Shown: positions 48,949 to 57,214 of the stretch, in pieces
Position numbering within the stretch: position 1 is the stretch's first letter
How the letters are laid out: each line of letters begins with the position of its first letter
DNA from: an uncultured Lachnospiraceae bacterium
GTDB taxonomy: Bacteria; Bacillota; Clostridia; Lachnospirales; Lachnospiraceae
Assembly: GCA_947626745.1 (NCBI GenBank)
Contig: CANQTF010000006.1
Span: forward strand, 62,001-126,000
Direction: 5' to 3'
Length of the DNA: 64,000 nucleotides
The notes under the pieces: model-generated
Seen by the model: the letters and a program-made list of their open reading frames with translations, nothing else
Database searches by the model: none
Told to the model about the DNA's origin: nothing
Made by a program: the position numbers and the translations under genes

Positions 48949-49658
48949 TCCTCTTGCTCCTGTTCTCTTTTCCTGCGCAGCATCTGACGCAGATCGCCGT
49001 ATATCGCGCGGCTGACCGGGATCCTGCTGCCGTTTTTCAGTTCAATGCCGGAACGGTTGACGCGGCGTATCTTATCCAGCCTGACGATATATGCGCGATG
49101 ACACCTGCGAAAATATTTTTTGTCAAGCTGTTCCTCCAGCGCCGCAAGGCTGTCCCTGCATTCCAGCTGAAACGTCCAGTTCCTCTGCGGGCAGAACTCG
49201 ATCATGCAGCCGCTGCCCTGCGCCTCCACAAACATGATCCTGTCCGCCACCAGTTCAAGCGGCCCGGTTTTGGTCTGCACCACCAGAACGTCCCTGCGCC
49301 CTTCCCGATACAGCACCTTGTCCATACACCGAAACAATTTTTCTCTGCCGACGGATTTTTTGGAACTGCCCGGCTCCTTATCCCCGTTCTCCGCAAATCC
49401 GGCCGTAAATATGATTGCCAGATCGATATGATCTTTTCTGGCGAAGCCGGATAATTCCTTCCTGTCTTCATCCGCCATATGAGTATCCACCAGAAGGGCG
49501 TCGATATCGCGCTGCCCTTCCCACATTGACCGAAAATCCTCCTTATCGGAAAATGACGTGATCGACAGGGGAATGTCCCGTTCTCTGCCCCATGCTTTGA
49601 CATACCGCCTCAAAAGTTCCGCATGGGTCTCTTCTCCTTCAATCATTGCAAGTTTCAT
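48936..49658 (-). CDS. LytTR-family response regulator with degenerate receiver
   Basis: A 240-residue regulator. Residues 1-120 have a receiver fold, but the N-terminal acidic pair reads IEGEE and the remaining acceptor region is ALLVDTHMAD, so phosphorylation may be altered. The C-terminal LytTR DNA-binding domain (about 125-230) has VVQTKTGPLELVADRIMFVEAQ, FRRCHRAYIVRLDKIRRVN and the basic end. LytTR regulators often control cell-wall, toxin or competence genes. No kinase is adjacent. Confidence 0.9.
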   Translation of the reverse strand: MKLAMIEGEETHAELLRRYVKAWGRERDIPLSITSFSDKEDFRSMWEGQRDIDALLVDTHMADEDRKELSGFARKDHIDLAIIFTAGFAENGDKEPGSSKKSVGREKLFRCMDKVLYREGRRDVLVVQTKTGPLELVADRIMFVEAQGSGCMIEFCPQRNWTFQLECRDSLAALEEQLDKKYFRRCHRAYIVRLDKIRRVNRSGIELKNGSRIPVSRAIYGDLRQMLRRKREQEQEEGGA

Positions 49659-49779
49659 CTTTTGTCACCATGCTTAAGCATATTTTATCTTTTGTTGATC
49701 AGTGCCAGTATATCATAGAAACAAAAATTGCTCAACAGCTACATGGTGATCTCCCCGCCAAAAAGCATCCGTTTCTCTG

Positions 49780-50619
49780 TCATGCGCCCGCGTCCGGATC
49801 CAAATAACGCTCGATCCCTCTGACGATCCCTTCCGCTATCCGCTCGCGGTACGCCGGTGTACACAGCTTTTCGCGCTCGTCCTTGTTGGAGAGGAAGCCG
49901 GTCTCTATCAGACAGGCCGGCATATGGCTTTTGTTGATCACGCACAGTTCGCTGTCCGACGCCAGCTCTCTGGAAACTGCGCCGGTGGAATCGACCGTCT
50001 CCTGCTGTATGAGCGCCGCCAGTCTTCTGCTTTCGGCCGACGCCCTGTTCGCACCGTACCAGGTCTCAATGCCCGACACCTCCGCGTACTCGCAGGAATT
50101 CTGATGAATGCTCACATAGAGAAGCGCGTTGTTCCTGTTGGCGTAGGCGGCGCGGTCGATCTTTTCCACATAATCGTCTCCCTGCCGCGCCAGCTCCGCT
50201 TTGTATCCCCGGTCACGCAGCTTCCTGACGACCTCTCCTGCGATCTGCCTGTTGATATCCTTCTCCAGCACGCCGTCAAAAACGCAGCCGCCGTCCATGC
50301 CGCCGTGCCCTGCGTCGATGACGATCACGCGCGCCGCTTCCTCTTCCAGCCGCGCCTTGGAGGCTTCGCCGACGCGCAGCAGCTTTGACGCCGTATCCCT
50401 TGCGGCGATGATGACGCTCTCCTTACGGCCGGCCAAGACCGTCTCGGGTGCTTTCGCTTCCGCCGCAACCGCCTGAGACGCTTTAGTCTTCATCGCCATC
50501 ACCATGCAGACGGTCATAATGCACACGATCATGAGGATCCATACCGCCGTCCGCAGCGCCTTTTTCCGCCTCTCATCTCTTCCTCGCGCCCGATAGCGCC
50601 GTCTTGCTCTTTTGTACAT
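49780..50619 (-). CDS. N-acetylmuramoyl-L-alanine amidase (Amidase_3, CwlD-like)
   Basis: A 279-residue exported enzyme that cleaves between MurNAc and the peptide stem. A basic N-terminus and membrane helix (about 25-45) anchor or export it. The zinc motifs are VIDAGHGGMDGG, the Glu after it, SIHQNSCEY and the catalytic CLIETGFLSN. There is no separate wall-binding domain, as in CwlD. It is the last gene of the TCS operon but also has its own repeat-bearing promoter. Paired with polysaccharide deacetylase, CwlD-type enzymes make muramic lactam in spore cortex; both are present in the window. Confidence 0.93.
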   Translation of the reverse strand: MYKRARRRYRARGRDERRKKALRTAVWILMIVCIMTVCMVMAMKTKASQAVAAEAKAPETVLAGRKESVIIAARDTASKLLRVGEASKARLEEEAARVIVIDAGHGGMDGGCVFDGVLEKDINRQIAGEVVRKLRDRGYKAELARQGDDYVEKIDRAAYANRNNALLYVSIHQNSCEYAEVSGIETWYGANRASAESRRLAALIQQETVDSTGAVSRELASDSELCVINKSHMPACLIETGFLSNKDEREKLCTPAYRERIAEGIVRGIERYLDPDAGA

Positions 50620-50650
50620 AAAAAGATGCTCCTCTCCTGTGTCTGCCTAA

Positions 50651-50727
50651 AGCATACAGGAAAGGTGCATCAGAATTTCATCATTTTTGCATCAAAGTGC
50701 CGTCATTTTTGCATCATTTTTGCATCA
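50651..50727 (-). promoter_or_regulatory. Six 11-bp direct repeats plus -10 box upstream of the amidase gene
   Basis: From 50727 down to 50662 on the minus strand six 11-base units follow without gaps: TGATGCAAAAA twice, TGACGGCACTT, TGATGCAAAAA, TGATGAAATTC and TGATGCACCTT. After 5 bp comes a -10-like TATGCT (50651-50656). There is no -35 hexamer at the right distance. The array begins at the stop codon of the gene upstream. Same arrangement as at 23659-23713. Confidence 0.8.
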
Positions 50728-51549
50728 TTTGGATATTTTCAGGAAAAGCTCGTTGATACCGTCATAAAAGCCGACCGTGACGATCGTCCTGTCCTCCCCG
50801 GTCCCCGAAATGACGTATTTTCTGTAGTAGGGCGTCGTCTCCAGAAGCGGATTGTCGTTCTCGTACGCCTCCGGTGCCGGAAGTCCCATATATGCGCTCC
50901 ACTTTTCGACTAACCCGTCCGGGTCGATATCCTCCCACTGCAGACCGGAGCGTACATAGAACTCATAGATCTTGCCGTCGTCCGCATCGATATAGGCGTC
51001 TATCACCCGATTTTCTTTATTGGCATTCTGTAAACTGCCGGTCAGACTCAGTTTCCAGACCGCCACATTGTTCCTCGGCTCGGGCACATCAATGGCGGAG
51101 TACAGGGTGGCTTCATAGGAAGCAGGCTGCACATCCCTGATCGTATCGGGAAGAATGCCAAGCTCCTTAAGCGCCGCCAGCTCCCTTCCCGCCGCCTCAT
51201 AGATCTCCGCGTCCGTGATCTCCTGTCCGGACGGCCCGTTATGATTGACTACGAATGCATATGTGCCCGTCAGCTCCTGATAGTTTACTTCCGTCTCCCT
51301 CGCCTGAGAGCTCTGCTCCGTACCCGGCACGCTCTGGGAATTCAGGCACTGCGACAGTATATAGAGTTTTTCGCTTCTGCTCAGCTGGTAGCGGTAACCG
51401 ACGCCGCCGGTCTCCTCCTCTTTCGTCCTGATCGCATTCAGGATACCTCTGTCCTTGTATACCGCCACAGTCTCCGGCCCCCATACGGACACTATGACTG
51501 CCACGGCAGTCAATACAAGAAGCGCAAGATTCCACCTATTCTTCTTCAT
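50725..51549 (-). CDS. Membrane-anchored protein of unknown function in the TCS operon
   Basis: A 274-residue protein with one N-terminal membrane helix (about 8-26) and an extracytoplasmic beta-rich domain (AVWKLSLTGSL, VIDAYIDADDGKIYEFYVRS). The DADDGKIY motif resembles PepSY-like or regulatory accessory domains, but I do not assign a family. Its start overlaps the end of the sensor kinase gene by 14 bases, suggesting coupled translation and a role with the kinase, perhaps as accessory sensor; inference. Confidence 0.75.
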   Translation of the reverse strand: MKKNRWNLALLVLTAVAVIVSVWGPETVAVYKDRGILNAIRTKEEETGGVGYRYQLSRSEKLYILSQCLNSQSVPGTEQSSQARETEVNYQELTGTYAFVVNHNGPSGQEITDAEIYEAAGRELAALKELGILPDTIRDVQPASYEATLYSAIDVPEPRNNVAVWKLSLTGSLQNANKENRVIDAYIDADDGKIYEFYVRSGLQWEDIDPDGLVEKWSAYMGLPAPEAYENDNPLLETTPYYRKYVISGTGEDRTIVTVGFYDGINELFLKISK

Positions 51550-52960
51550 GAGCCGCCTCCTCTCCCGCCTCCGCCAAAAGGAAGCTGACAGATGTACCCT
51601 CTCCGGGTGTGCTCACAATGGCAAGGCTGCTCGCATGAAGACGCAGTATCTCCGTGCAGAGCGCGAGTCCGAGCCCGGCACCGTTGCGGCTCCGCGATCT
51701 GGATTTGTCTACCATATAGAACGCCTGTGTGATCTTGGAGACTTCCTCGGCCGGAATGCCGATACCGTGATCCCTGACGGTAAAAAGATAGCCGTCCTGC
51801 CCCGAACGGCCCGTGACTTCGATCCTGCCCCCGTCCTCCGACGCCTTGCACGCATTATCCATGAGATTCACCAGCACGGTCTGGATCAGGCTGATGTCCG
51901 CCAGCACATATGCCTGATCATAGTCGAAAGCAAACTCCCTGCTTTCGTTCGGCAGAAACATGTCCCGCAGATAGGTAAACAGGACATCCACCGGCGCTTT
52001 CTGCAGCTTTGCGCCCTCTTTTTTGGTCACAATGATATCCAGAAGTCTGAGCGACATCGTCTCCAACCGCTTGCCCTCGGTATAGATATAGTTTGCGGAG
52101 AGAAGACTTTTCTCCTCATCCAGCTTTCTGGAGCGCAGCATATCGGCGTAGCCGATGATCGAAGTCAAGGGCGTCTTCAGTTCATGGGCGAAAGCGCCCA
52201 CAAAGTCTTCCCGCGCCTGCACTTCGTCTTCCAGCTGTCCGATCGTCTTCTCAAGCGCCTCGGACATGCTGTTAAAATCCTGCGTCAAAAGCCCCAGCTC
52301 ATCGCTGCTGACCTGTTCGGCGCGGTATCCGTAATCTCCGGCGGCCATCTTTTTCGTGGCCCGCATCAGGAGCCTGATCGGCTTCGTCAACTTGGAAGAA
52401 ATAAAATACATGATCACGATCCCAAGGATCAGCATCAATATCATCAGCCGGCGATAGACGAGAAAACCCGTCTGCCGTTCCTCAAATACTTGGGACACGT
52501 CCCGCAGCGTCTCCAGAAACAGCCCGCGTCCCAATGCGCTGACACCGCTTGCCGTCTGGATATAGTACTTGCCGCCGGACTCGATGACACGGTATGCGTA
52601 CCGATCCGTCTCCGTGGCATCCAGAAGCGCGCCGTCCGCCTCAAAACCGTCGCTGGCATAGACGGTCTGCCTCTGCTCGTCACAGATGCGCAGAAGTCTG
52701 CCGTCTCCCTGCCCGCTCGTCTCCAGATTGGAGGCGATCTGCTCCACGGAACCGTTCTGCAGCATATCGTATTTCACCGGCACATTCAGCGCCGCAGTCT
52801 CAAAGGCAAACCGCAGGATACTGTTTTCGTCCAGCGCCTGATCCACTTCCCGGTCCAGAGAAGTCTCAAACACATAGTTGACAAAATAGTAGCCGCTGAA
52901 GCCGAGCGTGAGGGCTATGATGATCGTAGTCCACAGCAAAAGTTTCTGCGAAAATTTCAT
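51536..52960 (-). CDS. Sensor histidine kinase of the cell-envelope TCS
   Basis: A 474-residue kinase. Membrane helices at about 7-27 and 165-187 flank an extracytoplasmic sensor of ~135 residues. HAMP follows, then HisKA with FVGAFAHELKTPLTSIIGY (phospho-His) and an ATPase domain with DNACKA, DHGIGIP and GAGLGLAL. It lies 16 bases after its response regulator gene and overlaps the anchored protein gene downstream. The signal is unknown; operon partners point to the cell wall. Confidence 0.94.
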   Translation of the reverse strand: MKFSQKLLLWTTIIIALTLGFSGYYFVNYVFETSLDREVDQALDENSILRFAFETAALNVPVKYDMLQNGSVEQIASNLETSGQGDGRLLRICDEQRQTVYASDGFEADGALLDATETDRYAYRVIESGGKYYIQTASGVSALGRGLFLETLRDVSQVFEERQTGFLVYRRLMILMLILGIVIMYFISSKLTKPIRLLMRATKKMAAGDYGYRAEQVSSDELGLLTQDFNSMSEALEKTIGQLEDEVQAREDFVGAFAHELKTPLTSIIGYADMLRSRKLDEEKSLLSANYIYTEGKRLETMSLRLLDIIVTKKEGAKLQKAPVDVLFTYLRDMFLPNESREFAFDYDQAYVLADISLIQTVLVNLMDNACKASEDGGRIEVTGRSGQDGYLFTVRDHGIGIPAEEVSKITQAFYMVDKSRSRSRNGAGLGLALCTEILRLHASSLAIVSTPGEGTSVSFLLAEAGEEAAHEEE

Positions 52961-52976
52961 GATACACCCATACTCC

Positions 52977-53630
52977 CTAGATCTCTAATCTGTATCCCAC
53001 TTTATATACGGCGACAAGATTTTTCTCCCAGCCCAGCTTGCGCCTCAGTCTTTGCACATGAAGATCCAGCGTCCTGCTGTTGGCATAGTACTCATCGTCC
53101 CAGACTTTCTCGTACAGGTTCTCCCTAAACAGCGCCACGTTCCTGTTTTCCGCAAAGAGAACGAGAAGCTCAAACTCCTTGCTGGTGAGCGGCACAGGCT
53201 TGCCGGCCCGCATCACCCGCCTTGCTTCCAGGTCGATCTCGACCTCGCCGACGACCAGCTTCCTGTCTGCCTTGTTGTATCTGCGCAGCACCGCCTCTAC
53301 TCTGGCCAACAGCTCCGACACGTCAAAGGGCTTGATCAGATAGTCGTCAGCCCCCAGCCTCAGCCCCTTGACCCTGTCCTTCACCTCATGCTTGGCCGAG
53401 ATAAAGATAACGGGCACCTTAAGCGGCGCGATGTATTCCATCACGTCATATCCGTCCGCTCCCGGCAGCATGATATCCAGAAGGACAAGGTCAAACGTAT
53501 CCTTCTCCACCGCCTCGATCGCCGCAAGTCCGTCCTCCGCCGCCACACACGAATAGCCTGATGCCGACAGATTCATTTCTATCAGATCGCGGATCGGTTT
53601 TTCATCATCTACAATCAGTATCTTCGTCAT
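52977..53630 (-). CDS. OmpR/PhoB-family response regulator
   Basis: A 217-residue regulator. Receiver domain (1-118) with ILIVDDEKPI, phospho-Asp in LVLLDIMLPGADG, Thr/Ser in FISAKH and Lys in LIKPFD. The C-terminal winged helix (about 125-217) has PLTSKEFELLVLF, the recognition segment SRTLDLHVQRLRRKLG and the wing VYKVGYRLE. The ATG at 53630 overlaps the upstream stop as ATGA. Regulators of this class bind 11-bp direct repeats, and such repeats precede the amidase gene of this operon. Confidence 0.95.
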   Translation of the reverse strand: MTKILIVDDEKPIRDLIEMNLSASGYSCVAAEDGLAAIEAVEKDTFDLVLLDIMLPGADGYDVMEYIAPLKVPVIFISAKHEVKDRVKGLRLGADDYLIKPFDVSELLARVEAVLRRYNKADRKLVVGEVEIDLEARRVMRAGKPVPLTSKEFELLVLFAENRNVALFRENLYEKVWDDEYYANSRTLDLHVQRLRRKLGWEKNLVAVYKVGYRLEI

Positions 53631-54748
53631 GTCTCCGGACTCCAACCCCAATAGGCTCTCGCCTTCTCCACAAGTTCCGCCACCGTATCCTTCTCCTCAC
53701 AGGCGACCTTGCGCCGCACCTCCGTATCCGCTTCAAAACCGCCGGTCCGCTGGTAATATATCCTGTAGTCGCTCTTCGTGAGGAGCTCGTTCTCGCTGCC
53801 CGCGTAGCTGTATCGGGCAAGCACCAAAATGTCCTTCATGCCGTCCCCGTCAATGTCCCTGCACTGGATCCCTTTCAGCGCGTACAGATTGTCGAAATCC
53901 CCCATCGGCTGAAAACTCCAGACGATATCTCCCTGTTCATTCACCAGATAGATCATGAACGTGGCATATTCCGCCATCGTATATGTGCCCGGCATCACTT
54001 CCAGATACCCCAGCTTCTCAAACTGTCTGGAATAATCCTGCTCTTCTTCAACGACAAACCCTTTCCTGAGAAGCTCTTCCTTGGTGGAAGCCGTGTAGAG
54101 GAACTCCGTGGACCGGCCGTCCCGCACATAGGTTATGATACACTCTGCGCTCTTGTTCATCCCGAATCTGTTGATCTTGTCCGAGATCCGATAGTCCCGA
54201 TAGAACCCCTCTTTACTCTGGAAGAGCACATCTCCTACCTTGTAACTCTTTCCCGCATACGGGCCGCTCCTGTTGCGGCAGTCCGTGATCAGCACGATAT
54301 CCGTCCAGCCGTCCCGATCCAGATCCTGAAAAGCGACCGCGGAGAGTCCGGTGATCGGCTGTTCCATACTGCCGACGTTCCAGCTGTTGGCGGCAAGCTG
54401 CTCCGTGCGCCAGGCCACGCTCCCATCCTCCCGCACCAGAAACAGGGCAAGCCTGTGGTATGTCTCCTCCATGGCGGGAACGAGACGCACACTCCCAAAG
54501 CGCTCCGTCTCTATCGGAAAGACCTGCCCGCCGATAATTGTGAATCCGTTCTCTTCGATCCCGCTCTCTGTCACTATGCCCTGCAGACGCTCCTGATAGT
54601 CCGCATACTCCGCAAGCATCTGACGGTCCGCCGGAGCTGCCGGCTCCGCAGCCCTCGCGGGTACGCCGCAGAAGACGCACAACAGCGCCGCGATCACGCC
54701 AAACGCTATGAATTTATCCCATGATTTCTTCTGATGCACTCTGCTCAT
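53627..54748 (-). CDS. Secreted VCBS/FG-GAP-like protein, first gene of the TCS operon
   Basis: A 373-residue exported protein. A signal peptide ends near AARA-AEP (residues ~31-34). Two segments resemble calcium-binding VCBS/FG-GAP repeats: FQDLDRDGWTDIVLITD and CRDIDGDGMKDILVLARY. Such repeats fold into beta-propeller blades. It may be an external sensor or a wall-associated partner of the kinase. The stop overlaps the response regulator start by four bases. Confidence 0.8.
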   Translation of the reverse strand: MSRVHQKKSWDKFIAFGVIAALLCVFCGVPARAAEPAAPADRQMLAEYADYQERLQGIVTESGIEENGFTIIGGQVFPIETERFGSVRLVPAMEETYHRLALFLVREDGSVAWRTEQLAANSWNVGSMEQPITGLSAVAFQDLDRDGWTDIVLITDCRNRSGPYAGKSYKVGDVLFQSKEGFYRDYRISDKINRFGMNKSAECIITYVRDGRSTEFLYTASTKEELLRKGFVVEEEQDYSRQFEKLGYLEVMPGTYTMAEYATFMIYLVNEQGDIVWSFQPMGDFDNLYALKGIQCRDIDGDGMKDILVLARYSYAGSENELLTKSDYRIYYQRTGGFEADTEVRRKVACEEKDTVAELVEKARAYWGWSPET

Positions 54749-54801
54749 CGCCTCATCGTGTGTCTTTTCAGCGTGTTTTGAAACGCTGTCTGGCGTATTT
54801 T

Positions 54802-55374
54802 CTAACCCTGCATTCGCTGCAGTATTTCACTCTGCTTGGAAACAACATTTTTCAGGACTACGATATCGGCAGCCATATTATCTATCTGCTCCGTCCGCTC
54901 CAAATATCTTTTGGAAGAATCCAGATAACAGGCTTCGATCGTGTTCAGTCTCGGTATCACGCTATTCTCAAGCTGTACGACCCTGACATATCGCATATCC
55001 TTTTCCAGCTTGCCTACTCTCCCCTGCAGACTGTCCATGCCATCTTCGAGCCGGCCTACCCGTTCATCCAGTTTTCCTACTCTCTCATCTAACTTTTTTA
55101 CTCTCTCATCTATCTTTTCTACTCTCTCATCTAACCTTTCTACTCTCTCATCTAATCTTTCTACTCTCTCATCTAATCTTTCTACCCGTTCATCCAGCCT
55201 GTCCAGTCGATCATAGATCGGGTGCAGCTTCTCATCAAACTTCCGATCCAATTTCTCATCCAATTTTTGATCCAGCTGCCGATCCAGTGTCTCACCCAAC
55301 TTTTGATCCAGCTTCTGATCCAGTTTCTCATCCAACAGATCCGATATTGCCGAAAGCATTTCTCTGTCTACCAT
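54802..55374 (-). CDS. Coiled-coil protein with heptad DNA repeats
   Basis: A 190-residue, highly charged protein. Residues ~15-55 repeat DQKLDEKL-like units, and ~57-115 consist of the heptad LDERVER repeated about nine times, a textbook parallel coiled coil. A different C-terminal part (~120-190) ends in further helix. There is no membrane segment or signal. AGGAGG precedes ATG 55374 (MVDREML), preferred over a longer frame. Function unknown; possibly a scaffold or filament. Confidence 0.82.
   Translation of the reverse strand: MVDREMLSAISDLLDEKLDQKLDQKLGETLDRQLDQKLDEKLDRKFDEKLHPIYDRLDRLDERVERLDERVERLDERVERLDERVEKIDERVKKLDERVGKLDERVGRLEDGMDSLQGRVGKLEKDMRYVRVVQLENSVIPRLNTIEACYLDSSKRYLERTEQIDNMAADIVVLKNVVSKQSEILQRMQG
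55050..55202. repeat. 21-bp tandem repeats encoding a heptad coiled coil
   Basis: The plus strand shows about seven near-identical 21-bp units of the type TCTACTCTCTCATCTAA within the coiled-coil gene. The near-identity at DNA level, not only protein level, suggests recent duplication or slippage. Confidence 0.85.
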
Positions 55375-55610
55375 TTCTTTTTCCTCCTTTGGTGTAGCGC
55401 CGCCAGAAAGAACCGCTCTCCACCGCGCAAATATCAGTGTCATAAAATTTTGGCGAAAAGCCGGACACCGAGACGATCGGTGTATCGCACATGATTTTCA
55501 GAAATTTGTTGTGCGAGAATCGATTTTATGTTTCCACCCTATCACACTCAGAGAAGAAAAGCAAGTAAAATCAGGATTTGACGAGAACGTTTGCATGCTA
55601 AAAGATACGA

Positions 55611-56123
55611 TCAATCCATTTTTTCTTTCTGCTCCTCTTCACCCGCATTCTTCACCGCCGATACGACACCGAGTCCGAAGATCGCCAGAATCGATACGGC
55701 GATCACGCTCCCCCAGATCATGGCTGCGGTCCGTACCTGCCCCGCAGCCAGATCCGCCTCTTCTACGAACCGCTGCTCCTCTTTTGAAACGCTGTCCATT
55801 TCCTGCGCCAGGCTTTTCGACTCATCCGCGACATATGTTTCCAACACCTCACTCCTCACATAGCCTTCCGACTCCCGATAGAGCACTCTGCTCCATGCGC
55901 CGTCCGTGCCCTCCACGACGACGGCCGTTCCGGCCTGCAGTTCTCCCACCGTGATACTTCCTGCATCTGCCGCTTCCTTTATCTCGGTGTCCGCAGTCAC
56001 CTCATACAAGATACCTATCTTTGAATCATCCGCCGCCTGTACCTGCGTTCCTATCACGCCAAGCATGCACATGGCGATCACGACAAGCCCCAGTCCCTTT
56101 GATCCGTTCCGCTTCTTTCCCAT
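55611..56123 (-). CDS. Secreted or membrane-anchored bacterial SH3-domain protein
   Basis: A 170-residue protein. Signal peptide to about residue 31 (VQAADDS), a bacterial SH3 domain at about 35-95 (GILYEVTADTEIKEAAD, GAWSRVLYRESEGYV), an acidic helical linker and a membrane helix near 135-157 with a cytoplasmic tail. SH3b domains bind peptidoglycan or surface ligands. Not linked to a known pathway. Confidence 0.82.
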   Translation of the reverse strand: MGKKRNGSKGLGLVVIAMCMLGVIGTQVQAADDSKIGILYEVTADTEIKEAADAGSITVGELQAGTAVVVEGTDGAWSRVLYRESEGYVRSEVLETYVADESKSLAQEMDSVSKEEQRFVEEADLAAGQVRTAAMIWGSVIAVSILAIFGLGVVSAVKNAGEEEQKEKMD

Positions 56124-56213
56124 ACTGTCTCCTTTCCGCTGAATGCCGTCAGATATTTAATGTTTCATACGCTATGGTATTATCTGCGATCATTTCTGTC
56201 TTGACACGATACA

Positions 56214-56234
56214 GGGGAGGCGTCATGCCTCCCC
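56214..56234 (-). terminator. Probable terminator after the Ser-rich secreted protein gene
   Basis: GGGGAGGC pairs with GCCTCCCC around five bases, 33 bases past the stop at 56267. The following U-tract is weak; the T-run lies before the stem on this strand. Confidence 0.45.
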
Positions 56235-56266
56235 CATTGCATAAAAAATCCTGTTTTCCAAAAACG

Positions 56267-56992
56267 CTATTTTGCTACGATGCCGTATGTGCCAAGTCCC
56301 GCCTTGATTGCAAACGTAACCGTCGCAGGGGAACTGTCCTGATCAGCTAAGATCGTGACAACGCCGCCCGGCTGTACGCATACAACAGAGTAGGTCTTGG
56401 ACGTGTCTGCATTCTTGGGAAGTCCTACTACCATACCCGCGCTGCCGTTGGACAGGGAGATCAGCTTGCCGTTCTCCTTCGCGCCCAACGTTACGTTGAT
56501 TGCCGTTACCACCTGTCCTCCAAGAGACTCTGCCGCCGCATCGACACAGTTCATCGCCAGATTGCTCTTCTTGGCGTTCGTGTCAAAGGCGATGACGTAA
56601 GGCGTCTGACTGCCGCTCAGGCCAAGGTTTGCCTTCACCTCTGCAAGCGGCGTGGTAACAACCGCACCCTGCAGCGTGTCCACCTTGACTGCGCCCGCTA
56701 CGGTGCTCCTTACGCTTGTGCCCGCTACGGATACGTTTCCGTCTGCCGATACGAAATCAACCTCAGGAAACGCCGGCGCGCTTTCTTCCGGAGCGGCGGA
56801 CTCGGAACTGCCGGAGTCTGAACTATCGGATTCTGAACTGTCGGACTCGGATCTGTCTACCGAATTGCCGGAAGAGGAACTTCCTGCCGAGTTGCCGGAA
56901 GCGCTTGATGCCGCAACCGACAGTGTAGAACCGGCCAACATCGCCGAAACAAGCACTGCCGTCAACAGCCTTTTGATACTTTGACTTTTCAT
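56267..56992 (-). CDS. Secreted Ser-rich protein of unknown function
   Basis: A 241-residue exported protein with a clear signal peptide (residues 1-28, cut near LSVAASS). A low-complexity Ser/Asp/Glu linker follows (~30-75), then a folded domain (~80-241) with VVTAINVTLGAKENGKL and YSVVCVQPGGVVTIL. The family is not recognised. It is transcribed divergently from the XRE regulator at 57215, which may repress it. Confidence 0.8.
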   Translation of the reverse strand: MKSQSIKRLLTAVLVSAMLAGSTLSVAASSASGNSAGSSSSGNSVDRSESDSSESDSSDSGSSESAAPEESAPAFPEVDFVSADGNVSVAGTSVRSTVAGAVKVDTLQGAVVTTPLAEVKANLGLSGSQTPYVIAFDTNAKKSNLAMNCVDAAAESLGGQVVTAINVTLGAKENGKLISLSNGSAGMVVGLPKNADTSKTYSVVCVQPGGVVTILADQDSSPATVTFAIKAGLGTYGIVAK

Positions 56993-57063
56993 AAATTTTC
57001 TCCTCCTTTTTAGGATAAATGTTTTTCACATAAATCAACATACCATATCCTTCCCCGTTTTGC

Positions 57064-57101
57064 AACTATTAGTTAGTTTTTATGATAACTATTAGTTAGT
57101 T
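57064..57101. promoter_or_regulatory. Two 15-bp operator-like repeats between divergent genes
   Basis: AACTATTAGTTAGTT occurs at 57064-57078 and again at 57087-57101, with starts 23 bp apart. Each contains the palindrome AACTATTAGTT. They lie in the 222-bp region between the secreted protein gene and the XRE gene and are good candidates for XRE binding sites. Confidence 0.65.
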
Positions 57102-57214
57102 ATCTTCTCATATCAATACGGTTAGAATAAAGAAGAGATAAAAGAAAAGACAGAAAGACGCACAAAAGGAGACTAGCGGAAAAACACGGGGAGAACTAAA
57201 AGATAGGAGAATCT

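Noticed and set aside
55050-55202. Regular plus-strand repeats considered as CRISPR or satellite DNA
   Set aside because: They have a 21-bp period, no spacers, and encode a heptad coiled coil in a gene with a good ribosome site.
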